Assembly: GCA_903832165.1 (NCBI GenBank)
Contig: CAILAQ010000935.1
Span: 1-5,676 of the forward strand
Direction of reading: 5' to 3'
DNA from: an uncultured Bacteroidota bacterium
Lineage (GTDB): Bacteria; Bacteroidota; Bacteroidia; Bacteroidales; UBA12481
DNA: 5,676 nt
Positions 1 through 5,676 of this stretch are shown here, piece after piece (the first letter of the stretch is position 1; each line of letters begins with the position of its first letter). A program made the translations under genes and the position numbers. The notes under the pieces were generated by a model. That model worked only from the letters and a program-made list of their open reading frames with translations. It was not told where the DNA came from and did no database searches.

Positions 1-782
1 CCATCAGGTAGCCCTCCGGATAACTTCTTCCAGTTAATTCCGCCGTCGGAACTTTTATAAACTGCACTCTCCGGTCCGCAAATTCCAGGATAATTTTCCC
101 ACATCGAAGCGTAAATAATATCCGGATTCGATGGAGAAATAACAATATCATTGGCCCCGGTATGATCACTGACGAATAATACCCGAACCCAGGTTTTTCC
201 GCCGTCGACAGTCCGGTATACTCCCCGCTCAGGATTCGGGGTCCACAAATGGCCTAAAACTGCAACGAAAGCGATATCAGGATTTTGTGGATGCACCTTA
301 ATTTTAGCAATATGCCATGATTGTCCGAGTCCGAGGTGCCGCCAGGTTTTTCCGGCATCATCCGAGCGGAACACCCCTGTTCCGGGCAGGGTGAAGTTTC
401 TTGGCTTTTTCAGATACTCCCCGGTTCCCAGATAGATAATATCCGGATTGGAGGGCGCCAGGGTAAAATCGCCTATCGAAAGGGCAGACTGATCCACAAA
501 AATTGGTTTCCAGGAGAGTCCGTGATCGGAAGTTTTCCAAAGGTTGCCGGAGCCAAACCCGGCATACCAGGTTCCGGGTTTTGAAGGATCGCACTGAACA
601 GCATCCACGCGCGCCGAATTTATGACCGGCCCAAGCGAAATCCATTTTAACTTAAACGGGGTACTTGCCTTATGTTCAAGATACTGGGGCCATGAGGCCA
701 GTAAAGGATTGGCTGCTTCCTGAGCCAGGATATTCAGGCTGACCAGAAGCAAGACTGCAATGGGTAGGAGGCTCCTTTTCAT
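1..782 (-). CDS. Secreted BNR/Asp-box (VPS10/sortilin-like) beta-propeller protein, N-terminal 260 residues, runs off left edge
   Basis: The frame is open from an ATG at 782-780 to the window edge, giving 260 codons with no stop. Residues 1-21 form a signal peptide: a KR start, a Leu/Val-rich core, and a probable cut after LAQ (signal peptidase I), so the protein should be exported. The mature part has four Asp-box (S/T-x-D-x-G-x-x-W) motifs at about residues 84-91, 140-147, 191-198 and 244-251. Each sits between beta-strand-like segments, with recurring 'SNPDIIY' stretches near 111-117 and 220-226. The stretch GHLW at 177-180 followed by ERGVYRTVDGGKTW at 185-198 is typical of the large (roughly 1000-residue) proteins often annotated 'VPS10 domain-containing' or 'glycosyl hydrolase'. 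Asp boxes are structural, so no enzymatic activity can be claimed. No Shine-Dalgarno motif is visible. A long palindrome ends 4 bp before the start codon. The family call is firm, but the function is unknown. Confidence 0.9.
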   Translation of the reverse strand, partial: MKRSLLPIAVLLLVSLNILAQEAANPLLASWPQYLEHKASTPFKLKWISLGPVINSARVDAVQCDPSKPGTWYAGFGSGNLWKTSDHGLSWKPIFVDQSALSIGDFTLAPSNPDIIYLGTGEYLKKPRNFTLPGTGVFRSDDAGKTWRHLGLGQSWHIAKIKVHPQNPDIAFVAVLGHLWTPNPERGVYRTVDGGKTWVRVLFVSDHTGANDIVISPSNPDIIYASMWENYPGICGPESAVYKSSDGGINWKKLSGGLPD

Positions 783-786
783 TTTT

Positions 787-921
787 CAATTTAGAGATTC
801 GAGGACCAATTTTGAGTTTTCAAAATACAAATTCAAGTTGACTTCCCAGCTATTTATAGCTCAGAGTTTACTTGAAACAATAACTTCAACAATCAAAACT
901 GGTCCTCGAATCTCTAAATTG
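787..921. repeat. 135-bp imperfect palindromic element filling the gap between two genes
   Basis: The arms 787-815 and 893-921 are reverse complements over 29 bp with one mismatch (809 against 899). The outermost 22 bp are perfect. The 77-bp interior is also partly symmetric about the same centre, near 854: TTCAAGT at 832-838 pairs with ACTTGAA at 870-876, and AGCTAT at 848-853 pairs with ATAGCT at 856-861. The interior symmetry decays away from these blocks. Pairing ends abruptly at both outer edges. The element starts 22 bp after the stop codon of the SIMPL gene and ends 4 bp before the ATG of the secreted BNR protein. No target-site duplication is obvious. It could be a MITE-like insertion, a long RNA hairpin in the leader of the downstream gene, or an invertible promoter segment. 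The structure is seen directly; its role is inferred. Confidence 0.85.
853..880 (-). promoter_or_regulatory. Candidate promoter inside the palindromic element, reading toward the BNR gene
   Basis: On the minus strand, TTGTTT (880-875) is followed after 16 bp by TATAAA (858-853). This resembles a sigma-70-like -35/-10 pair and would start transcripts near 846, about 60 nt before the ATG at 782. It does not match the usual Bacteroidota -7 box (TAnnTTTG). In A/T-rich DNA a chance match is quite possible, so this is a weak call. Confidence 0.3.
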
Positions 922-943
922 GCCCTGAATCCTCATTAATATC

Positions 944-1666
944 CTATTTGTCAACGAGGTAATACTCCACATTGGTGACTACCCGCACAATCTTGATCTG
1001 AGGCGTATTCACATCCCGATCCTCGATGGAGAAGAGTCCCTGAGTAGCTTTCTTGATTTTCCCGACCTGCGATTTGGAATCGGAAGCGAATTTCTCGGCT
1101 GCTTCACGCGCATTTTTTGTTGCCGATTCAATCATGGAAGGTTTGATTGAATTAAGATCCGTAAACAGGTATTGCACCCGGCTCTCGTACTGATCCTGAT
1201 TCAGGACGATTCCCTGGCCAACCAGGTCGGTAAGCCTGGATATTGCCTTGGTCATCAGGTCGGTCTTTTTGGTATTGACCGTCATTTGCGCTCTCCCAAT
1301 ATATCGGAATTCGGCACTCCGGTCATTTCCACCATAGATATTTGCCTGATGGTCAGTGATATTGACCATTCCTATGGAGATCTCCTCCTTGCTGAATCCT
1401 CCGACTGACAAAAAGTCAAGGATAATTTTCTGCTTCCTGTCGAGAGTTGACTGCAACTCCGACAGGTTGTTGCTGGCTTCGCTAAAGGTAATCGGCCACA
1501 CCGCAACATTGGCATGCACCTCCATCTCAGCCAGGCCTTTGACGACAACCGACCGGTCGAGTTTCTTAAAACGGATCAATGAATTTCCCAGAATAAGGGA
1601 AGCAACCACCAGACCTAAAGCCAGGGTTCCGGCAGCAGCTACAAATTGAGATTCTTGTTTTACCAT
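944..1666 (-). CDS. SIMPL (DUF541) domain-containing membrane-anchored protein
   Basis: The product has 240 residues. One hydrophobic helix at about residues 9-30 (AAAGTLALGLVVASLILGN) acts as an uncleaved anchor or signal, leaving the rest probably periplasmic. The SIMPL domain follows. It begins with the strand VVVKGLAEMEVHANVAVWPI (40-59), then a helical stretch with heptad-like spacing (about 63-88), then a segment like 'YIGRAQMTVNT' (122-132). The C-terminal Ala-rich helix ends in V201-G202-K203-I204, and a final beta strand leads to YYLVDK. This order is typical of the DUF541/SIMPL family (YggE/BP26-like). Members form ring-like oligomers in known structures, but their biochemical role is unsettled. 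ATG at 1666 is the natural start, with an A-rich leader and no Shine-Dalgarno motif. The gene lies 82 bp after the DUF1761 gene on the same strand and may be co-transcribed with it. Confidence 0.9.
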   Translation of the reverse strand: MVKQESQFVAAAGTLALGLVVASLILGNSLIRFKKLDRSVVVKGLAEMEVHANVAVWPITFSEASNNLSELQSTLDRKQKIILDFLSVGGFSKEEISIGMVNITDHQANIYGGNDRSAEFRYIGRAQMTVNTKKTDLMTKAISRLTDLVGQGIVLNQDQYESRVQYLFTDLNSIKPSMIESATKNAREAAEKFASDSKSQVGKIKKATQGLFSIEDRDVNTPQIKIVRVVTNVEYYLVDK

Positions 1667-1748
1667 TTTTTAGAATTTACAGGTTAAGCATCACTTAAAA
1701 AATCAACTTAAAAGTAAAGAAAAAAATGGACAGTGGACTTTTAAAAAT

Positions 1749-2156
1749 TTATCGCCAAAGCCCGAGAATCAGCCCTTTAAGAACGAATGCAATCGTGACA
1801 TAACCCCAGTTCATGAACATCAGTTTCCAGCCGCGCATTTCAAAAAGGCTGAGAATACCAACTGCCATGGAAGCCCAACCGAAGCCAGCGAGCAAAGAAT
1901 ACAGCAGGTAGCTGCTTAATGTAAACTTGGGATCACCCAGAAAAAATGCCAGGTTATAGGTGATGACTAATGAAAAAATGAATGTCAGACCATATTTCAC
2001 CAGCGGGTTATCCTTTTTCATTCTCTCCTCAGTGATTCCGGTTTCCCTCATCCATGCCTTGGCAAATAAGAGGGGTGAATACCAGAGCGCACCAACAACA
2101 AAATCCGAAAGCGCTGCAACAATGACAGCAAGATGGTTGATTGAAACGTTTTCCAT
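1749..2156 (-). CDS. DUF1761 family four-helix membrane protein
   Basis: The product has 135 residues when read from the ATG at 2156-2154. A TTG three codons upstream (2165) is possible but less likely. There are about four hydrophobic helices, near residues 8-27, 56-75, 84-104 and 115-133. The family signature GALWYSPLLFAKAWMRE lies at 22-38, where the W-Y-S-P and following F-x-x-x-W pattern marks DUF1761. The length suits a complete single-domain member. The family sits in the inner membrane and has no established biochemical function. The gene is divergent from the polysaccharide module across an A/T-rich spacer that carries a 24-bp dyad. It is followed on the same strand by the SIMPL-domain gene. 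No Shine-Dalgarno motif is visible. The family call is confident, but no role can be stated. Confidence 0.86.
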   Translation of the reverse strand: MENVSINHLAVIVAALSDFVVGALWYSPLLFAKAWMRETGITEERMKKDNPLVKYGLTFIFSLVITYNLAFFLGDPKFTLSSYLLYSLLAGFGWASMAVGILSLFEMRGWKLMFMNWGYVTIAFVLKGLILGLWR

Positions 2157-2182
2157 GGGATGCAATTATTAGTTATTGTAAA

Positions 2183-2206
2183 ATTAACAAATCATGATGC
2201 GTTAAT
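2183..2206. promoter_or_regulatory. 24-bp dyad, operator-like, in divergent intergenic spacer
   Basis: ATTAAC at 2183-2188 and GTTAAT at 2201-2206 are reverse complements. They share their centre (2194.5) with the perfect palindrome ATCATGAT at 2191-2198, so 10 of the 12 possible base pairs match. The dyad lies 27 bp upstream of the DUF1761 ATG and 78 bp upstream of the co-polymerase ATG. Its size and position fit a dimeric regulator site, but no regulator gene is present in the window. The surrounding spacer (2157-2284) is strongly A/T-rich. It also holds two TAAACAAA copies (2231-2238 and 2262-2269) and no convincing promoter. Confidence 0.4.
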
Positions 2207-2284
2207 GTTTAAGCCATTATGTGAAATACATAAACAAAATTTAATTCGATCTGTTTGTACTTAAACAAATCCATCTGTAAGCAA

Positions 2285-3133
2285 ATGCCAAAAAAATTCA
2301 GGTCTATTGGAGCTGCCGGTTTAATCATTGTGTGCCTTGCAGCCTATTTATCAACTTCTGAATATTTAATCAGGCCGCTTTACCGGTCAGAATCCCTGAT
2401 ATTCGTCCCTCTGACTATCTTATCCAAACAGATTGAACAGCAAGGGATCGGGTTCGCCAGCGACCGGGAAATCGACGCACATATTCAGATCCTTGAATCA
2501 GGACAATTACGTGACAGTCTGATAAAACGATTCAATCTGGCCGGCGAATACAATATCGACCTGAGCAACATCGGGGGCCGAAGCAAGCTGCATCGTATCC
2601 TGGCTTCCAGAATAGAAATTCAAAAAACAAGATTCAGTTCCGTTTCGATAAGTGTAAAGGATGCTGATGCGGGCAGGGCTGCCCTGATAGCAAATGCCAT
2701 TGTTGAATTAGGAAACAATATCAAGGAGGACCTGTTATCTGCAAACCGGAAGGGTGCACTTGAATACGCACAGGCACTCTATGACAGCAAGATTATCGAC
2801 GTTCAGAACCTTGAACACAAGTTGGACTCTGTGAACCTGAGCCCTAAAAATGAATCAGCTTCCACCCGGAATCAAATCTCGAAACTTCAATCAGTTTATG
2901 CAATTGAGGTACAAGAACTCGCCGGTCGCAAAAACCATCTGGAACGAGAGCAGAAGAGTTTTGAAACAGAGTTGCCCAAAGCTTATGTGATATCAACTGC
3001 CATTCCCGGTGACAAGCCGGTATCACCAAAACGACTGCTGATAATCCTTGCTTCGGCAATAATATATTTGTCACTGATCGCCTTTACAACCATAATCATC
3101 CGCGATGTTAAAGTGGTTGCCAGACAATATTGA
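2285..3133 (+). CDS. Wzz-like polysaccharide co-polymerase / chain-length determinant protein without kinase domain
   Basis: The product has 282 residues from the ATG at 2285. An in-frame TTG at 2255 would add 10 residues but is less likely. The architecture is that of a polysaccharide co-polymerase: a first membrane helix near residues 8-25, a large periplasmic region (about 27-249), and a second helix at about 251-272. Just before that helix lies the family-typical Pro-rich PVSPKR motif (245-250). An early segment (about 30-130) resembles the Wzz domain, including an 'SVSISVKDADAGRAALIANAIVE' type stretch (written across two strands and a helix). Residues about 150-228 are charged and helical and probably form a coiled coil. 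No Walker motifs or Tyr-rich tail follow, so there is no fused tyrosine kinase. Such proteins set glycan chain length together with a Wzy-type polymerase. The stop overlaps the next gene by 29 nt, which supports coupling to the ligase/polymerase. Confidence 0.82.
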   Translation: MPKKFRSIGAAGLIIVCLAAYLSTSEYLIRPLYRSESLIFVPLTILSKQIEQQGIGFASDREIDAHIQILESGQLRDSLIKRFNLAGEYNIDLSNIGGRSKLHRILASRIEIQKTRFSSVSISVKDADAGRAALIANAIVELGNNIKEDLLSANRKGALEYAQALYDSKIIDVQNLEHKLDSVNLSPKNESASTRNQISKLQSVYAIEVQELAGRKNHLEREQKSFETELPKAYVISTAIPGDKPVSPKRLLIILASAIIYLSLIAFTTIIIRDVKVVARQY

Positions 3134-4448
3134 CCTGGCCCGACTTCAGGTTATTCTACTCCAGATACTGGCGATTACGCTGCCGTTTTCTGCGGAAATC
3201 AGTGTTTTTGAAGATTCTCGTATTCTTTTCCCCTCCGAGCCACTGATGGTGATTCTTGCTATGGTTGTTATGCTTGATTTACTTATCAGGCCCGGATCAC
3301 TCGCTGACCTTTTTACGAAAAAATCCTGGATGGTTTTACCTTTTGTCGGAGCATTGCTTCTGGGAACTGCCTTTTCAGAAATGGCGGTTGTTTCATTAAA
3401 ATTCACCGCTGTTAACCTGCTTTATATCCTGATCTTCTTTTTTTCCCTTCAGCGGACCATCAGACTTGCACCACAGCTCTTTCTCCAGTTATTATCTCTT
3501 TATACCCTCGGATTTTTCCTGATCAGCCTTCTGGCTATATACCGATACAGCCAGTATAACTGGAACCCGGCGGTGGTAAAGGCAATATTCCAGCCGTTCT
3601 ACAAAGACCATACAATTTTTGGAGCTACGGCTGCCATTCTTTCGGCGTTTTGGCTGAGTCATCCCTATAAAGGCCATTTTTCGACCCCGATTATCTGGCA
3701 GCGGATTACCGGCATTCTGATGGCAGGTGGCGTTCTGCTGAGCTACAGCAGGGCAGCCATGCTCAGTCTGCTTGTATTCTTTGTTTTCCGTATCCTTCTT
3801 GCCTTTCGCCTCAGGCTGTGGCAACTGAGCTCAATTGCAGTCCTGTTGATTGTATTTACTCTGATAAGCAGTCAAACCCTTTTAACAACCCTTGATGCAA
3901 ACCGGCATGATTCAGGAGATAAGCAGGCGGATTTCGTTGAACACACACTCTCCTCAGGGAATGTGAATACGGATGTTTCCAATCGGGAACGGCTGAACCG
4001 ATGGGTATCGGGATTATCAATGTTTGCCGACAAGCCATTCACTGGTTTTGGCCCCGGAACTTATCAATTTAAATACATACCTTTTCAGAAACCTGAATAC
4101 ATGACCCGCCTGAGTGTTGGCGATCCCTATCATATACCTGAAAATTCGGGCGGAACAGCTCATTCCGAGTACATTCTCACCATGAGTGAAATGGGGATTC
4201 CCGGCATTCTGGCCTGGCTGATTCTGCTTGGCGGAATAGTTGGAATGGCGTTCAGATCTGCAATTCCTCAACCGAACCGGGGCAATATCATCGCCGGATT
4301 CGCGGCCCTGTCAACCTATTTATTCCATGCCTTTTTTAATAATTTCCTGAACACCGATAAATTCGCCTTTCTGTTCTGGGGGATGATCGCCTGGATGTGC
4401 GTCAATACATTAAGTAAACAATCCGATGGAAAACGAATTTTATCCTGA
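3105..4448 (+). CDS. O-antigen ligase/polymerase family (WaaL/Wzy-like) membrane protein
   Basis: The product has 447 residues and about ten to twelve hydrophobic helices, with one long extracytoplasmic loop at about 258-364. This is the layout of the Wzy_C/O-antigen ligase superfamily. Visible motifs include YSRAA at 214-218, the Arg-rich NRERLNRW at 293-300, DKPFTGFGPGTY at 309-320, and HSEYILTMSEMGIPG at 353-367. The last of these corresponds to the conserved H-(N/S)-x-x-L...E-x-G segment that contains the catalytically important His of WaaL. R216, R294 or R296, and H353 are therefore candidate functional residues, assigned by pattern only. Family members join polymerised glycan to lipid A-core, to a protein or to the growing chain. 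Sequence alone does not separate ligase from polymerase here. The adjacent co-polymerase slightly favours a Wzy-like polymerase. The gene overlaps its upstream neighbour by 29 nt and its downstream neighbour by 23 nt. Confidence 0.87.
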   Translation: MLKWLPDNIDLARLQVILLQILAITLPFSAEISVFEDSRILFPSEPLMVILAMVVMLDLLIRPGSLADLFTKKSWMVLPFVGALLLGTAFSEMAVVSLKFTAVNLLYILIFFFSLQRTIRLAPQLFLQLLSLYTLGFFLISLLAIYRYSQYNWNPAVVKAIFQPFYKDHTIFGATAAILSAFWLSHPYKGHFSTPIIWQRITGILMAGGVLLSYSRAAMLSLLVFFVFRILLAFRLRLWQLSSIAVLLIVFTLISSQTLLTTLDANRHDSGDKQADFVEHTLSSGNVNTDVSNRERLNRWVSGLSMFADKPFTGFGPGTYQFKYIPFQKPEYMTRLSVGDPYHIPENSGGTAHSEYILTMSEMGIPGILAWLILLGGIVGMAFRSAIPQPNRGNIIAGFAALSTYLFHAFFNNFLNTDKFAFLFWGMIAWMCVNTLSKQSDGKRILS

Positions 4449-5235
4449 AATCGGAAAATATTACGATACCGATGCCGGGGACTTCGATCGCCGCTACTGG
4501 AATAATCCGGTTCTCCAGCAGATACGTCAATCTTTTCGTGAAGAGGTACAACGACACTCATTCACCACAATTCTTGAGGTTGGCTGCGGCACCGGAATGG
4601 ACCTGGTGCATTTTGCCCTGACAAATCCTGAGGCAGGGGTATTTGGCATCGACATTTCCGATGAGATGGTTCGGATAACTCAACACAAAATCAATGAAGA
4701 AAAGCTGGCTAATGCCCATGCAGTTGCTGCTAAAGTGGAGGATTTGCCAAATCTTTTTCCAACCAAGAAATTTGATCTTATCTATGTGTTTTTTGGTGCC
4801 CTCAACACGGTAAAAAACTTGAAAGAGAATGCTGATATTCTTAGGAGCATATTGAATCCGGGAGGCAGAATGGTACTCACTTTTGTGAATAAATGGTATT
4901 TGGGAGGAATGATTCTTGAGCTGGCCAGGTTCAGATTCAGCAGGGCTTTTGCCCGGATACGGCCCGTTTGGGGCGGATATTCGCCAGCTAAATATCTCCC
5001 CAGCAGATGCTATTCACCAAAAGATATCCGTGCGGCTTTCGAAGGATTTTCGATCACGAATCACCATGGATACAGCATCGTGCATCCAGCCTGGTATTTT
5101 ACGGGAATTAACCGGAAACTGGGCCGTATCAGAAGAATTTTATGGAATGCTGATGAGTGGCTGAACCGAACTTTTCTGTGGCGGTTTGGTGAATATACCC
5201 TCTTCACTTTTCAACAGCGAGATCGTTCTGCTTAG
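4426..5235 (+). CDS. Class I SAM-dependent methyltransferase
   Basis: The product has 269 residues and a Rossmann-type methyltransferase core in the first two thirds. Motif I is ILEVGCGTGMDL at 49-60, the SAM-binding Gly loop. The acidic end of strand two is FGIDIS at 73-78, with D76 expected to contact the SAM ribose. A DLIYVFFGALNTV stretch (about 118-130) corresponds to motif II, and NPGGRMVLTFVN (about 144-155) to motif III. The C-terminal third is rich in aromatic and basic residues. It probably forms the substrate-binding cap, perhaps near the membrane, but no transmembrane helix is clear. The substrate cannot be read from the sequence. Its place in a coupled cluster with a co-polymerase and a ligase/polymerase suggests a sugar or lipid-linked glycan. 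The start overlaps the upstream gene by 23 nt. The last 31 codons overlap, in antisense, the end of the convergent epimerase gene. Confidence 0.9.
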   Translation: MENEFYPEIGKYYDTDAGDFDRRYWNNPVLQQIRQSFREEVQRHSFTTILEVGCGTGMDLVHFALTNPEAGVFGIDISDEMVRITQHKINEEKLANAHAVAAKVEDLPNLFPTKKFDLIYVFFGALNTVKNLKENADILRSILNPGGRMVLTFVNKWYLGGMILELARFRFSRAFARIRPVWGGYSPAKYLPSRCYSPKDIRAAFEGFSITNHHGYSIVHPAWYFTGINRKLGRIRRILWNADEWLNRTFLWRFGEYTLFTFQQRDRSA

Positions 5236-5676
5236 CATAGCTTCTGCGTCAGGATACCTGAAATCGTGTGTTTTCCATAACTCAGGATATTTTGTAGTAA
5301 GCGGAACAGAAGCTCCCAGTGCCTCTGCCTCTGCACTGCCAAATCTTTGTCTGACATATTCAAGATCGATATTTTCGGTGGCTGAATTCAGTATCTCAGC
5401 CATTTTACTGCTGAATTCATGCTGGGTTATCGGATTTCCGGCAAAAAGATTCAAAACACCCGGCGTCATTTCGGGCACCCTGGCAATCATTCCTCCCAGA
5501 TCTTCCACGTGGATGAGCGACATGTGTTGACTGCCATTCCCATAAACCGGAACCCGGCCGGTCTGCAAAAAATGGTCCCAATAGAATGCTTTGAACCAGG
5601 AGCCGGGGCCTAAAATCCATGGTGGCCTTACCAGTTGAACCTTTAACACTGATTCTTTCTGACAGTTTATCCAGGG
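5140..5676 (-). CDS. NAD-dependent epimerase/dehydratase family protein (extended SDR), C-terminal 178 residues, runs off right edge
   Basis: The frame is open from the right edge to a TAA at 5142-5140. A GTG at 5649 is in frame, but the reading continues upstream of it without a stop, so the true start lies outside the window. The visible part is the substrate-binding half of an extended short-chain dehydrogenase: LVRPPWILGPGSW (visible residues 15-27), then GNGSQHMSLIHVEDLGGMI (46-64), where the H-V-E-D-L segment is highly typical. The NAD-binding GxxGxxG and YxxxK regions would lie upstream. Such enzymes act on nucleotide sugars, sterols or related substrates, and the substrate here is unknown. 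The neighbouring glycan genes make sugar-nucleotide modification plausible. The last 31 residues, from about LSRTISLL onwards, are encoded opposite the methyltransferase tail. The product is probably complete at its C-terminus. Confidence 0.87.
   Translation of the reverse strand, partial: PWINCQKESVLKVQLVRPPWILGPGSWFKAFYWDHFLQTGRVPVYGNGSQHMSLIHVEDLGGMIARVPEMTPGVLNLFAGNPITQHEFSSKMAEILNSATENIDLEYVRQRFGSAEAEALGASVPLTTKYPELWKTHDFRYPDAEAMLSRTISLLKSEEGIFTKPPQKSSVQPLISIP

Noticed and set aside
787..921. Intrinsic transcription terminator
   Set aside because: The loop is far too long, and neither arm is followed by a T-run in the relevant direction. On the minus strand the arm is followed by AAAA and then the start codon.
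1172..1649. Plus-strand open frames opposite the SIMPL gene
   Set aside because: They are antisense to a well-recognised family protein and have no domain-like pattern of their own.
1708..1744. Weak stem TTAAAAGT/ACTTTTAA as a terminator after the DUF1761 gene
   Set aside because: The 8-bp A/T-only stem with a 21-nt loop has little predicted stability. Direct ACTTAAAA repeats nearby are expected in such A/T-rich sequence.
2231..2269. TAAACAAA repeated 31 bp apart upstream of the co-polymerase gene
   Set aside because: An 8-bp A-rich repeat pair in an A/T-rich spacer is readily explained by chance. The near-match TCTGTTTG (2250-2257) to a Bacteroidota -7 box has no TTG at the proper distance.
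2255..2284. TTG start adding 10 residues to the co-polymerase
   Set aside because: The ATG at 2285 directly precedes the basic MPKKF stretch and first membrane helix, the usual beginning for this family.
3146..4561. Minus-strand open frames opposite the ligase and methyltransferase
   Set aside because: The translations are low-complexity and lack family motifs, while the plus-strand frames carry clear ones.

Overview
This window most likely comes from a member of the Bacteroidota or a close relative. The evidence is indirect. Start codons are preceded by A/T-rich sequence with no recognisable Shine-Dalgarno motif. The gene families (a secreted sortilin/BNR-type protein, a SIMPL-domain protein, a DUF1761 membrane protein and a cell-surface glycan module) are common there. 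Base composition looks balanced to slightly A/T-rich. The sequence does not support a genus call.

Layout: the left 2.2 kb holds three minus-strand genes. In the order they are transcribed, they are a DUF1761 four-helix membrane protein (2156 to 1749), a membrane-anchored SIMPL-domain protein (1666 to 944), and the N-terminal 260 residues of a secreted BNR/Asp-box (VPS10-like) beta-propeller protein (782 leftwards off the window). The 161-bp gap between the last two is almost filled by one long imperfect palindrome (787-921), which stops 4 bp short of the start codon of the secreted protein.

A divergent A/T-rich spacer (2157-2284) containing a 24-bp operator-like dyad separates these genes from a plus-strand module of three overlapping genes. 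These encode a Wzz-like polysaccharide co-polymerase (2285-3133), an O-antigen ligase/polymerase family membrane protein (3105-4448) and a SAM-dependent methyltransferase (4426-5235). The 29-nt and 23-nt overlaps imply one transcript with coupled translation. The module looks like the late part of a surface-glycan pathway: chain-length control, polymerisation or ligation, and glycan or lipid methylation.

The right edge holds the C-terminal 178 residues of a minus-strand NAD-dependent epimerase/dehydratase (extended SDR). It converges on the methyltransferase, and the two coding regions overlap tail to tail by 96 bp. It may supply modified nucleotide sugars to the same pathway, but that is inference.

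No rRNA, tRNA, CRISPR array, transposase or complete mobile element was seen. The most unusual structure is the palindromic element at 787-921. I did not find convincing evidence of a wholly new biological system.
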